42,079 nucleotides of DNA from an uncultured Anaerolineales bacterium. GTDB taxonomy: Bacteria > Chloroflexota > Anaerolineae > Aggregatilineales > Aggregatilineaceae. Positions 31,407 through 41,400 of the stretch are shown piece after piece. The position numbers and the translations under genes were made by a program. How positions within the stretch are numbered: position 1 is the first letter of the stretch; every line of letters starts with the position of its first letter. Under the pieces are notes generated by a model, which made no database searches, had not been told where the DNA came from, and saw only the letters and a program-made list of their open reading frames with translations. Location of the stretch: contig CAKZOB010000014.1 of NCBI GenBank assembly GCA_937135955.1, forward strand, positions 1-42,079. Reading direction: 5' to 3'.

Positions 31407-33003
31407 GGGGGGCGTGATCTCCGCGGCGGAATGGCGGCGCGTGACTGTCTTCGCCGCTGCTGTGATGATCCTGACTCTGCTGCCTTACCTGGCTGGGGCA
31501 CTGGCAGCGGGCGACGGCTGGATGTTCGGCGGGTTTGTCTTCGGCGTGGAAGATGGCTATAGCTACCTGGCCAAGATGCGCCTGGGCGCGCGCGGCGACT
31601 GGCTCTTCACGCTGCGCTACACGCACGAGCCACACGACGGCGCGCCGCTGTTCCTGCCCTATCTGTTGCTGGGCAAACTGACGGCGCTGCTCGTTGATCC
31701 GCGCAGTTCCGATCTGCCCGCTGCTTTGATAATTGTGTTTCACCTGGCGCGGTTGATCTGTGGGTTCGGCCTGATCCTGGTCACCTATCGCTTTGTCGCC
31801 GTCTTTGTGCGTCGCCCGGCGACGCGCTTGCTGACTCTGGCGGCGATTGCGCTCGGCGGCGGGGTGGGATGGGTGGCGAACGTAGCCGGGGCAACCGACG
31901 CGCTGCCCGTTGACTTCTACATCCCGGAAGGATTCAGCTTCCTGATCCTACTGGGTCTGCCACACCTGGCCCTGGCGCGGATGGCGTTGCTGGGCGGACT
32001 GTTGCTGCTTTTCCGCACTCTGGGGGCGACTCACTGGCCGCCCTGGGCGCTCGCTGCCGGGCTGTGCTGGGTCGTGATGGGCCTGTGTGTGCCGTTCTAC
32101 CTGGCGGTCGTCTACGTGGTGCTGGGCGCGTGGGGGCTGGCCGTCTGGGCGCGGACGCGGCGTTTCCCCTGGGCGTTGGCCTGGCGGGCGGGGATAGCGG
32201 CCCTGGTGACGCTGCCCCTGCTGTTGGTGACCGCTTACGCCTTCCTGACCAACGAAGTGCTGGGCGCGTGGTCGTCTCAGAATCAATTGCCGTCGCCTGC
32301 ACCGATCCACTATGTGCTGGGATATGTCATTCTGGCTGTGCCCGCCCTGATCGGGGCGCGTTGGGCATGGCAGCGCGGCGCTCCGCCGCATCTGTTGCTG
32401 GTGGCGTGGATCGTGGTCGCGCCGGTGCTGGTTTATCTGCCGGTGAACGTGCAGCGTCGCCTGCTCGAAGGGGTCATCGTCCCGTTGGGGGTGCTGGCCG
32501 TCGTCGGGCTGCGCCTGAGCTTCCCGCCTGGGCGACGGTGGCGGCGGGCGCGGGCGTTCTGGCTGGCGGCGTTGCTCAGTGGCGCTGCCTTGCTCTGGCT
32601 GGGCGCGCTGTTCACGGCGCTGAAGCCGGATCGCCCGATCTTTCAGCCGGGCGCTGAATTGCGGGCGATGGGCGCTCTCAACCGGATCGCCCCGCGCGAT
32701 GCCGTGGTATTGGCCCTGAAGGAGACGGGCAACGTGCTGCCCGCGTGGACTGATCTCAAGGCGTATGTGGGACACGGGCCGGAGACTATAGACGCCGACC
32801 GAAAAGAGAGGCTGGCAGAACAATTCTTCGCTGGAGCGCTCGATCCGGTGGCGCAACGCGAACTGTTGGCCACGGTGGACTACGTTTTCTTCGGCCCGCA
32901 GGAGCAGGCCATCGCCGGAAGCAGAAGGTCGCTCGATCTGCCGCTGGCGTTGCCGCCAGAAGAGACTGCCCCTGTGCTCATCTACGAGGTGCCTCATGAG
33001 TGA
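31399..33003 (+). CDS. GT-C-like polytopic membrane protein, paralogue A'
   Basis: 534 residues with about 11-12 helices and a C-terminal soluble part (about 410-534). It repeats the design of gene A. The first extracytoplasmic loop reads VEDGYSYLAKMRLGARGDWLF followed by RYTHEPHDGAPLFLPYLLLG. Later landmarks are FHLARLICGFGL, GVGWVANVAG, YIPEGFSFL, QNQLPSPAPIHY, PVNVQRRLLEGVIVPLG, then APRDAVVLALKETGN and YVGHGPET before VDYVFFGPQE. The Asp in the first loop is the candidate catalytic residue if the GT-C assignment holds. The start overlaps the gene B stop by 8 bp, and the stop overlaps the B' start by 8 bp (both ATG-to-TGA overlaps of the same size). No signs of damage. Confidence 0.75.
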   Translation: MPEGGVISAAEWRRVTVFAAAVMILTLLPYLAGALAAGDGWMFGGFVFGVEDGYSYLAKMRLGARGDWLFTLRYTHEPHDGAPLFLPYLLLGKLTALLVDPRSSDLPAALIIVFHLARLICGFGLILVTYRFVAVFVRRPATRLLTLAAIALGGGVGWVANVAGATDALPVDFYIPEGFSFLILLGLPHLALARMALLGGLLLLFRTLGATHWPPWALAAGLCWVVMGLCVPFYLAVVYVVLGAWGLAVWARTRRFPWALAWRAGIAALVTLPLLLVTAYAFLTNEVLGAWSSQNQLPSPAPIHYVLGYVILAVPALIGARWAWQRGAPPHLLLVAWIVVAPVLVYLPVNVQRRLLEGVIVPLGVLAVVGLRLSFPPGRRWRRARAFWLAALLSGAALLWLGALFTALKPDRPIFQPGAELRAMGALNRIAPRDAVVLALKETGNVLPAWTDLKAYVGHGPETIDADRKERLAEQFFAGALDPVAQRELLATVDYVFFGPQEQAIAGSRRSLDLPLALPPEETAPVLIYEVPHE

Positions 33004-35344
33004 GCGGACGACGCGTGATGTCCCGGCCTGGCTACCGTTCGCCCTGTTGCTGGGCGCAGCCTTGTTGCTCTACTGGCCGATCTTCGCCGGACAGACGCTG
33101 TTCTGGGGGCTACCTACGCTGCAATTCTACCCCTGGCGCGAGTTCGCCTTCGCCGAGCTGCGGGCCGGGCGGCTGCCTGTTTGGAATCCTTATGTGGGCG
33201 GGGGTGCACCCCTGCTCGCCAACTATCAGACGGCGCTCTTCTACCCGCCCAACTGGTTGATGCTGTTGCTGCCCGGCCCGCTGGCCATGGCGCTGGGGGC
33301 GCTGCTGCATATTCTGTGGGCGGGGGTGGGGATGTGGTTGCTGACCGGCGCACTGGGCTACAGCGCGTTTGGGCGCGGGGTCAGCGCGCTGAGCTACGCC
33401 CTGAGCGGCTATCTGATCGCGCGGCTTGGCTCGTTCCCCACGCATAACGCGGCGGCCTGGCTGCCCTGGGTGTTGTGGCTGGTGCATCGCGTCGCGACGC
33501 ACCAGCGCCCGCGCGACCTGGGCGGGCTGGGGCTGGCGGTGGGGCTGTTGTTGCTGGTGGGGCACGCGCAGACGGCCTGGTACGGGCTGCTCGGCGCGGG
33601 AGCCTATGCCCTGGGGCTGACAGTCTGGGGTAGGCTCACAGCGCCATGGCGCAGGCGGGCAAAGGGCTTGCTGTTGACGGGGGTAGGCGTCGCGCTCGGT
33701 GTGGGCATTGCGGCGGTGCAGTTGCTGCCGACGGCTGAATACCTGCGTCATTCTGACCGCGCGACAGGGGTAAACTACGAGCGCCTGACCAATCTCTCCT
33801 ACCATCCGGCCAGGTTGATCGCATTGTTTGCGCCCAATTTTTTCGGCTCGCCCGCCGATGGCAGCTATTACACCGAGGGCGCGTACTTCGAGGATGCTGC
33901 CTATGTGGGTTTCGTCCCGCTGATCGCGGCGGGCGCGGCGTTGATCGCCTGGGCACGCCGCCGTGACTGCGTGCCCGCTCTGGCGACCGCCCCTTTCTGG
34001 GCGGGGTTGGCGGTCGTGGGCCTGTTCTTCGCCCTGGGCAAACACAATCCCGCTTTTCGCCTCTTCTACGATCACGTGCCCACTTTCGGTGCTTTCCGCG
34101 AGCCGGTGCGCTGGCTGATCCTCACCGAGCTGGCGTTGTCTGCGCTGGCGGGGGTGGGTGTGGAACATTGGGGGCGCGGGCCGCGTGTGGTCTTCTGGTC
34201 GCGGCTGGCGGCGGCTGGCGGGGGCGGCATGGCGCTGATGGCGCTGGGCGCGCGCGCCTGGGCCGATCTGCCATTGCCAGAACTGGAGACAATGGCGCTG
34301 GCCGTGGCAGTGCTGGGAGCCTGTATTGCCGTCGCCGCGCTGCTGACGCTGGTGCAACCCCTCGCCCCGGCGACGACTACCCCGCGCAGCCTGTGGCGGG
34401 CGACGGTGCTGCTGGCTGTGACGCTCGATCTGGCCTGGTTCGCCGATGGGCTGAACCCGACCGTCCCCGCTTCGTTCTTCGAACGGCGCGAGGGCATCTC
34501 TGTGCCGGGGCGGGTCTACTGGTTCGACACCTATCAGCACGACGTGACTTTCGGCACAGAAACGGAAGAGGACAAGACGCCGCCGGTCGAGGGCTTCTTC
34601 GATCTGGGCGACTACCGGATCGCCGTCTGGCGGCGCGATGAGCTGCGGGCGTCGCTGCTGCCGAATATCAACATGCTGGATCGTGTCTCCACGCTGGACA
34701 ACAACGATCCGCTGGTGCCAGACTGGCACAATCGCTACGTGGCGCTGATCGAGGAACTGGGGCCGCAGGCCGGAGCGCTGTTGGGGGCGGCGGGGGTGAC
34801 CCGTACCTTTGGGGGCGCACCGGAGGGCTGGCAGGGGCCGAATCCAGCGGTTGCACCTGGCGCAGACGGGGCGATGGCCTGGTTGGTGCCAGAAGCGATA
34901 TGGGCTGGCTCCGACGAGGGGCTCGTCGAGGCGCTGCGCGATCCGGCCTGGAATCCGGCGCGGACGGTCATCCTGACGGGCAACTCTTCCCCCTCCGGCC
35001 TGGCTGAGGCGTTTTCCTCCGGCTCAGTCAGCGTTGTCAGAGAGCTTCCCGCCGAGCGGCGCTTCCGCGTCGTGACGGACGCACCCGCTTACCTGGTCTT
35101 CGCCGAGACGTGGTATCCGGGCTGGTCGGCGACGGTGAACGGGGCGCGCGTGCCCCTGCTGCGGGCCAACCTGGCTTTTCAGGCGGTCGCGGTGCCCGCT
35201 GGCGAGTCCGAGGTCGTCTTTCGCTACCGGATCAATCATTTTGCCGCAGGCGCGGGGGTTTCCGCGCTGGCGCTGCTGCTCGCACTGGCGTTATTGTCGG
35301 TGAGGTCTCGCTGTTTGCGCTCGCGTCCAACTTCAGCGTCCTGA
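32996..35344 (+). CDS. YfhO-like polytopic membrane protein, paralogue B'
   Basis: 782 residues, about 12-13 helices, a large extracytoplasmic C-terminal region (about 490-750) and a last helix. The N-terminal loop reads GLPTLQFYPWREFAFAELRAGRLPVWNPYVGGGAPLLANYQTALFYPPNW (seen in parts), the full YfhO signature. The end shows VFAETWYPGWSATVNG and VPAGESEVVFRYR, also typical of YfhO C-termini. Such proteins are thought to transfer sugars from lipid carriers at the outer face of the membrane; acceptor and sugar are unknown. It is the last of the A-B-A'-B' operon. The stop is 8 bp from that of the convergent membrane-protein gene, with no room for a terminator. Confidence 0.85.
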   Translation: MSERTTRDVPAWLPFALLLGAALLLYWPIFAGQTLFWGLPTLQFYPWREFAFAELRAGRLPVWNPYVGGGAPLLANYQTALFYPPNWLMLLLPGPLAMALGALLHILWAGVGMWLLTGALGYSAFGRGVSALSYALSGYLIARLGSFPTHNAAAWLPWVLWLVHRVATHQRPRDLGGLGLAVGLLLLVGHAQTAWYGLLGAGAYALGLTVWGRLTAPWRRRAKGLLLTGVGVALGVGIAAVQLLPTAEYLRHSDRATGVNYERLTNLSYHPARLIALFAPNFFGSPADGSYYTEGAYFEDAAYVGFVPLIAAGAALIAWARRRDCVPALATAPFWAGLAVVGLFFALGKHNPAFRLFYDHVPTFGAFREPVRWLILTELALSALAGVGVEHWGRGPRVVFWSRLAAAGGGGMALMALGARAWADLPLPELETMALAVAVLGACIAVAALLTLVQPLAPATTTPRSLWRATVLLAVTLDLAWFADGLNPTVPASFFERREGISVPGRVYWFDTYQHDVTFGTETEEDKTPPVEGFFDLGDYRIAVWRRDELRASLLPNINMLDRVSTLDNNDPLVPDWHNRYVALIEELGPQAGALLGAAGVTRTFGGAPEGWQGPNPAVAPGADGAMAWLVPEAIWAGSDEGLVEALRDPAWNPARTVILTGNSSPSGLAEAFSSGSVSVVRELPAERRFRVVTDAPAYLVFAETWYPGWSATVNGARVPLLRANLAFQAVAVPAGESEVVFRYRINHFAAGAGVSALALLLALALLSVRSRCLRSRPTSAS

Positions 35345-35352
35345 CGTGTTCC

Positions 35353-36486
35353 TCATCCCGCCACGACGAAGGCGATCAGCGCGATCCACAGGGTGCTGTA
35401 GAGCAATGCGCGCCGTTGGCGATGCACAGCGGCGTACCACACCACGGCCAACACCAGACCGGGCATGAAGCGCAACAACCCCAGGAACTCGCGGTAGGTA
35501 GAGAAGGGCACGAAAGGCATGATCGCCGCGTTGAACAGCAGCAGGCACGCCGGTAGATCGCAATGCCCGGTTTGCCAGTCGCGGATCGTTCGCCACAGAC
35601 CCCACATGCTGGGCAGCGCTGCCGCCGGGAGTGCCAGCAACACGCCCAGCACCAGGAAGACCAGCAGCCCTCCTTCGGTGGCGATGCGCCAGATGCCCGC
35701 GTAGGGGATGATCTCGAAGGGAGTCGCCAGCGCGCCCCCCGAACCGACTCCCGGTGTGCCCAGCCAGACGATCAGGGCGATTTGCCAGGCGAAGAAAGGG
35801 GCGGCGGAGATGAGCGCCAGCGGGATCGCGCTGCGCCAGCGCCGTTGAATCAGCAGATGAAGGACGACGGCGGCAGCGCACAGCAGGGCGGTCTCTTTGG
35901 CCAGCGCGGCCAGGGCCAGCAGGACCGCCGCTGCTCGCAGTCGTTCGCGCACTGCCAGCCAGAGCGCGCCGATGACCAGCCCATAGGCCAGGGCCTCGTT
36001 GGTGCTCAGGCGGACGGCCATGAACACGCCGGGGAACAATCCGTAACTCAGCGCGTACCAGCGGCTGACTCGCGCCTGCACCAGCAGGTCTTCGAGCAGG
36101 GCGGTGCTACTCACCAGGGCGATCAGGTTGATGAGCACGAAGGCCCAGGGGATCAGCGAGGGATGGCCCAGGCTCAACACACGGCCCAGCGCAGGTAGCA
36201 GGATGCGTTGCAAGCGATAGGCGGGGGCGTCCAGGCAGTCCGGCGATGCGGCGGGGTCGCGGGCGATGTAGTAGGCAAACTGTCCGTCGTAGCCTTCGGT
36301 GCCTTCGGCGCAGTCGGTGCCATCGGCGCCGGCGCACGCGCTGAAGCACTCGCCCAGGGTGACGAACGCCAGCGGGTCGGCGTCGTTGGCGGCCAGGATA
36401 GCGCTTAGGTAGATCAGGCTCAGCAGCAGTACGACCGTCCAGGGCCGAAACTGCGTATAAGGGGGCAGGGCGCGCAGTTTGATCAT
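35353..36486 (-). CDS. GT-C-like polytopic membrane protein (mannosyltransferase-like)
   Basis: 377 residues with about 8-9 membrane helices. After helix 1 comes an extracytoplasmic loop with a cysteine cluster (CFSACAGADGTDCAEGTEGYDGQ, read in part) and then YYIARDPAASPDC, APAYRLQRILLP. The 'GYDGQFAYYIARDP...YR.qRi.lP' string is shared with many uncharacterised sugar-transferase-like membrane proteins, where the Asp of YDG is the candidate catalytic residue. Four cysteines in the loop (about 47-59 and 83) probably form disulfides outside. It is the last gene of the kinase operon, 62 bp after the PHP gene. No good ribosome-binding site is visible before the ATG at 36486. Confidence 0.7.
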   Translation of the reverse strand: MIKLRALPPYTQFRPWTVVLLLSLIYLSAILAANDADPLAFVTLGECFSACAGADGTDCAEGTEGYDGQFAYYIARDPAASPDCLDAPAYRLQRILLPALGRVLSLGHPSLIPWAFVLINLIALVSSTALLEDLLVQARVSRWYALSYGLFPGVFMAVRLSTNEALAYGLVIGALWLAVRERLRAAAVLLALAALAKETALLCAAAVVLHLLIQRRWRSAIPLALISAAPFFAWQIALIVWLGTPGVGSGGALATPFEIIPYAGIWRIATEGGLLVFLVLGVLLALPAAALPSMWGLWRTIRDWQTGHCDLPACLLLFNAAIMPFVPFSTYREFLGLLRFMPGLVLAVVWYAAVHRQRRALLYSTLWIALIAFVVAG

Positions 36487-36548
36487 CGGTTGGCAGTGAT
36501 CGGTTTTCAGCAGATCAATGAAGGCAAAGTACCTTGCCGTGGTACGCT

Positions 36549-37379
36549 CTAGATGGGCAGCCAGCGAGTGATGCGCCGTCCCTCGAAGCTGGCCAGGCGA
36601 GTGAACCCCGCCCAGCGCGCCACGTCAAGCGCCACTTCCAGGCCGCTGCCGACCTGATGGGGGCGGTGACTGTCGCTGCCGATGGTCAGGATTTCGCCGC
36701 CCAGTTCGCGGTACCAGCGCAGCGACTCCGGCCCAGGGTGCACTTCTCCCACGCCCGATCGCAGCGACGACGTGTTGATCTCCAGGCCGATGCCGTTCTC
36801 GATGCAGGCGCGCCACACCGGGCGCACCAGGTCTTCCCAGTCTCGGATGTCGAAACCACCTAGCGCCGCATAGCCCACGCGCTTGACCACGTCGGGATGC
36901 GCCAGTACGTCGAAGCCGCCGAAGCGTGCCAGCCGTTCCAGTTCGACAAAGTAGCGCTCGAAGGAGTCACGCGGGCCGTGTGCCATAAAATAGCTGGTGT
37001 CGAACACGATCTCTTCGCCCACCCAGTGCAGGCTGCCCAGCACGAAGTCGTAGGGCCAGGCGGCCAGCACAGGGGCCATTGTCTGATGAAACAGATGGTA
37101 TTCGCCCAATTCCACGCCCGCGCGAATCGTCAGCCCACGCGGGCCAAACTCGCGCCGCGCTGCTTCCAACGCCGCAAAATAGCGTTCCGGGCGATAGTAA
37201 CCGTAGCACATATCTTCGGGTTTGGGATCGAAGTGATCGGTGAAGGCAATCTCGGCGATGCCCAGTGCCAATGCCTGCTGACACATCTCAGCCATTGTCG
37301 CCTGGCAGTCGCAACTGGCCTCGGTGTGCACGTGATAGTCCTGGGGCAGCCGCCCGTTCAGGTATTCAGAGTGAGTCAT
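36549..37379 (-). CDS. PHP-family histidinol-phosphatase-like phosphoesterase
   Basis: 276-residue PHP-domain protein of the HisJ/HisK type. Metal ligands are seen at H16 and H18 (DYHVHTEAS), H49 (FTDHF), E90 (AGVELGEY), H118 (LGSLHW), H161 (VLAHPDVVKR), and D236/H238 (GSDSHRP), a complete three-metal set. Such enzymes remove phosphate from histidinol-phosphate in the histidine pathway. Relatives act on other small phosphates, and no his genes lie nearby, so the substrate is open. It starts 28 bp after the GTPase-like/VOC gene and belongs to the same minus-strand run behind the histidine kinase. Confidence 0.88.
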   Translation of the reverse strand: MTHSEYLNGRLPQDYHVHTEASCDCQATMAEMCQQALALGIAEIAFTDHFDPKPEDMCYGYYRPERYFAALEAARREFGPRGLTIRAGVELGEYHLFHQTMAPVLAAWPYDFVLGSLHWVGEEIVFDTSYFMAHGPRDSFERYFVELERLARFGGFDVLAHPDVVKRVGYAALGGFDIRDWEDLVRPVWRACIENGIGLEINTSSLRSGVGEVHPGPESLRWYRELGGEILTIGSDSHRPHQVGSGLEVALDVARWAGFTRLASFEGRRITRWLPI

Positions 37380-37407
37380 GAGCCTTGCAGTCCTTTTGAT
37401 AGCTGTC

Positions 37408-38439
37408 TCAGCGGCGCGAGTAAACGAAGTCCCCTTCGATCAGATGCAGCAGAGTGCCGTCCGGGTCGGCAATGGCGGCCAGACGTACTCCGTAGGGTGT
37501 ATTGACAGGTGCGCTGTGTAGCGTCACGCCCGCATGGGCCAGCCGCGCCACAATGGCGTCCAGGCCGCTGACGCGCAGCGCCAGATAGAGAGCATCTCCC
37601 CGCCCGCCGGACGGCGGCGGGGCGTTTTCCTCGCTCACCAGCACCAGCGTCGCGCGGCCTGTATCCAGGTGAGTGAGGGTACGCGGCGGGTCGGAGCCGG
37701 GCACGTCAATCTGTCCCAGCACGCGGAAGCCCAGCAGGTCGCGGTAGAAAGCGAGCGCCCGCATCAGATCGCCTACGCGGATGGCCACGTGATCCAGCCG
37801 CTCGATGCGCGGTGCGGGCGTGATGGTGGCCTGGTGAGAGGGCGGCCTCTCAGCCTCGTCGTGAGGGATCAGCAGTGGCGCGATAGTCTCCGTCCCGGCA
37901 AAGATCGGCGGCGGGACGCGATCAGGATTTTCGATATAGCGCACCATGCGCCGGATCAGGCGATGCACCGTCTTGGGTTCGTCCGGCACATAGGGCATGA
38001 TCGGCAGCGAGGGGTGCAGTCCCAGGATCGAGCGGATTTCGTCGGACGAGAGGGCTTCGGGTTCGTTCTGGCGTGCCGCGGCAATGATCAGGTCGGCAGT
38101 GGGGTGCAGTTCCGCCAGGCGATGCAGCGCATTGTGAATGGTGCGCGGGGCCAGGATTTTCACAGCGTCAATGATGGCAATGTAGCCGTCACAGTTGAGC
38201 AGGCCCGCTCCCTGCGCCATCTCGTCGCTGAGCATCTGCACATAGACCGGATGTGTCCCTACCGTCGTCAGCTTCACAAAGCCCAGCATATCCGGCGCAT
38301 CGCCAACCCGTGTCTGCGGTGGCTCCATTTCCCACACGGTGTGCATGAAGTCGCGCGTGGAGACGGGCGAACGCTGCCGGGTGCTCCCTGCGGTATCCCA
38401 ATCGGGACTATAGAAGCCAAATACGGCGATTTTGAGCAT
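37408..38439 (-). CDS. Fusion of a degenerate small-GTPase-like domain and a VOC domain
   Basis: 343 residues. Residues 1-175 follow the order of an MglA/Ras-like fold: a first strand IAVFGFYS, then STRDFMHTVWEMEPP, FVKLTTVGTHP at the switch-II position, GYIAIIDAVKIL, LIIAAARQNEPEALSSDEIRSILGL (N/TKxD-strand position) and LPIMPYVPDEPKTVHRLI. The P-loop GxxxxGK[ST] is missing (GFYSPDWDTAGS) and the NKxD motif reads ARQNEP, so nucleotide binding is doubtful. Residues about 205-340 are a VOC/glyoxalase domain (LDHVAIRVGDLMRALAFYRDLLGFRVLG, then DPDGTLLHLIEGD). I know of no described function for this combination. The ATG at 38439 is chosen because strand 1 starts directly after it. It is 53 bp after the kinase stop and 28 bp before the PHP gene. 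Confidence 0.7.
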   Translation of the reverse strand: MLKIAVFGFYSPDWDTAGSTRQRSPVSTRDFMHTVWEMEPPQTRVGDAPDMLGFVKLTTVGTHPVYVQMLSDEMAQGAGLLNCDGYIAIIDAVKILAPRTIHNALHRLAELHPTADLIIAAARQNEPEALSSDEIRSILGLHPSLPIMPYVPDEPKTVHRLIRRMVRYIENPDRVPPPIFAGTETIAPLLIPHDEAERPPSHQATITPAPRIERLDHVAIRVGDLMRALAFYRDLLGFRVLGQIDVPGSDPPRTLTHLDTGRATLVLVSEENAPPPSGGRGDALYLALRVSGLDAIVARLAHAGVTLHSAPVNTPYGVRLAAIADPDGTLLHLIEGDFVYSRR

Positions 38440-38492
38440 GTGCCGAGCGCCTTTCGCCCCCTGCCGCATTTTCTATGGCAGGAGCTGGCCGA

Positions 38493-41400
38493 TTATACCG
38501 CCTCGGACGCCGGAACGGGGGGCAGGGTGAAATAGAACAGGCTGCCCTGGCCTGGCTCGCTTTCCACCCCCACCGTGCCCGACAGGCGCTCGACGATGCG
38601 CTGCACGATGGAGAGGCCCAGGCCGTGACCCTCGACATGCCCTTCGCTCAATTGAGTGAATGGAGTGAACAACAAAGCCTGTTGCTCGGCGGTGAGGCCC
38701 ACGCCGTTGTCGCGTACCCAGAAGCGCGGCGTGCCATCGGGTAGCACGTCCGCGCCCAGTTCTACCCGCGGTGGATTTCCACCATACTTCAGCCCATTGC
38801 TGATGTAGTTTACCCACACTTCGACAATCCAGGGCGCGTAGCCCATGGCCGCCGGCCAGGTCTCCGCTACCACGACCTCCGCCTCGTACTCCATGATCAG
38901 ATAAGCCAGACGATCCAGGGCATCCTGGACAATGGCGGCCATATTCAGCGGATGCGTCTTCAACTCGCTCTGCCGCATCCGGGCCAGCAAGAGCAGTTCG
39001 TCAATGATGTTGCCCATGCGCCGCGCGTTGTCGGCGATCATCCGCATGAAGGTACGGCGCGCCTCGTCGGTGAGGCTGGCCTTCTCGTCGAGCAACAACT
39101 CGGAATAGCCGAGGATCGGGCTGAGCGGGCTTTTCAGATCGTGTGCCACCGTGCGGGCGAAAGTATCCAGTTCCTGGATGAGCTGTTCGCGTTCCTGCGC
39201 GGCCTGGATGCGTTCGGTCACGTCTTTGGCGATGGTCAGCACGCAGGGCGTGCCATCCAGTTCCACCGCTTCTGCCGAGACCAACGCCACGCCGGTCTCG
39301 CCCGACTTGCGCCGGAAGGTTATTTCCACGTTGCGCACTGCGCCTTGCTCCATGATCGTGCCGGTGATGGCGCGGCGTTCCTCAGGTTCCGGCCATACGG
39401 TCACCTCATCGAGCGTGCGCCCGATGATCTCTTCGCGCTCGTAGCCCACCATTTCCAGGAAGCTGTCGTTGACATCCACGAAGCGCCCCTCGTACAGCGT
39501 GTGGATGAGCATGGCATCGGGGCTGGCCCGGAACGCGCGCGAGAACTTCTCTTCGGATTGCCGCAGCGAATCCACCAGGCGGGCATTGTCTATGGCAATG
39601 GCCGATTGGTTGGCCAGCGCCATCATCAGTTCCAGGTCCTGGTGCGTGAAGCTACGCCCGCTGGGCAGGTTGATCGCCGTCAACGTCCCCAGGCTGCCAT
39701 CGTGAAAGGTCATGGGCACGACGATGATGTCGCCGCAGTTGGTCTCGATGCGGCGCTGCTGCACAGCGGGCGACTCGCGCGGATCGGGTTCGTCTTTGGG
39801 CGAAAGCGCCGGTCGCCCCTCGCGCAAGACCCAGCCTGTCAGCCCTTCCCACAGCTCGTCCAGGTCGGGGCGCTCGATCAGGTGCGCGCCCGGCCCGCCG
39901 GCCACGAAGTGCAGCACAGTGCTGACGGTGCGATCGAGCATGATCAGCGACACACGGTCGGCGTAGAGTGCCGCGGCGACATTGTCTACCACTGCCTGCA
40001 GGAGTTCGGGTAGGTCGCGCGCTGCCAGCAGCGTATGGCTGGCGCTGTAGAGGATTTGCGTGCGGAACAGGCTTTCCTGCAACGCCTGTTCAGCCTGCTT
40101 GCGGGCGGTGATGTCCTCCTTGACGCCCAGGTAATGCGTGATGTGCCCTTCGGCGTCCTTGATGGGCAGAATGGTGGCAAATTCCCAGTACAGCTCGCCG
40201 TTCTTCTTCTTGTTCAGAAACTCACCGCGCCATTCGCCACCATTGGTGATCGTGTCCCACAGCTCCTCATATTCGGCGGCAGATGTGTGCCCCGACTTGA
40301 GAATGCTGGGGCGCTGACCGATGACTTCCTCGGCGCTGTAGCCCGTCACTGCCGTGAAGCGCGGGTTGACGTATTCGATGACCCCGTTGGTATCGGTGAT
40401 GATGACGACGCTGGGACTTTGCTCGACGGCGCTGGAGAGCTTGCGCAACTGTTCTTCGACCTGGCGGTGTGTGGTGATGTCTACCAGACTCTCAATGCCG
40501 CCGATTACCTGGCCGGTGGGGTCGGTGAGCAATTCGACGTTTTTGATCACGGTGCGCTCTGCGCCGTCCTTGGTGCGCACTGTGCACTCGATCCCGCGCA
40601 ACGGCCCCAGGGTCAGATCGGAGCCGGGGCACAGCCCGCAGTGCGCCTGGCAGTCCGCCTGACTGACGAGCGTGCACGGTTGCCCCAACAATTCTTCAGC
40701 CGTGTAGCCGAGCAATTGCTGAGCTTTCTCGTTCAGGCTGGTGATCGTCCCCTGGCGATCCACGGTGAAGATAGCCGTCGGCACGACGCGGTATACCAGT
40801 TCGGCGTATTCCCTGGCCCGGCGCAAGGCCCGTTCGCTCATCCTCTGCTCGCTGATATCGCGGACCGACATCACGCGGATAGAGCGCCCGGCATAGGGCC
40901 AGTCTTTGCTACGCACCTCCGCGGGAAAATGTGTGCCGTCGCGCCGCACCAGCGTCAGTTCGGTGGCGCTGATGCCGGTGCGCATGAGGCGCTCGCGGGC
41001 CAGCGGGCGCATCTCCGGCGCGATCAGCTCGAACACCGACTTGCCAAGTAGATCGTCCGGCCTGTAGCCGAGCAGTTGTGCCAGTGGACGATTCACTGCC
41101 AGGATCACGCCTGAGTCGTGAATGATCAGCGCTTCCAGAGCCACACTGGCCAGCCGGCGGAAGCGCTCTTCGCCCGCGCCTGTGCCCCAGGTGTCCCGTA
41201 CGAACTGTGGCGGCAGCGCTGCCAGGTCCGACGACAGCGCCTCTGCCGGACTCACGGGGCGTTGTCGGCTCAGGTACACGATCAGGGCCAGGGCGGTCGC
41301 TGCCAGCAACCCCAGCAGCCAGCGCTCGGCACTTTCGGTCAGGTGCGCGCTCCACAACACCAGTGCCCAGCCAGCCCAGGTGAGCGCTGTCACCAATCCC

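Noticed and set aside
33110-34729. Long minus-strand open frame antisense to the B' membrane protein (about 540 codons)
   Set aside because: Gln/Arg/Pro-rich composition typical of antisense frames of membrane-protein genes.
36549-37379. Naming the PHP protein hisK/hisJ outright
   Set aside because: Motifs fit, but no histidine-biosynthesis genes are near and PHP enzymes have varied substrates, so no gene symbol is given.
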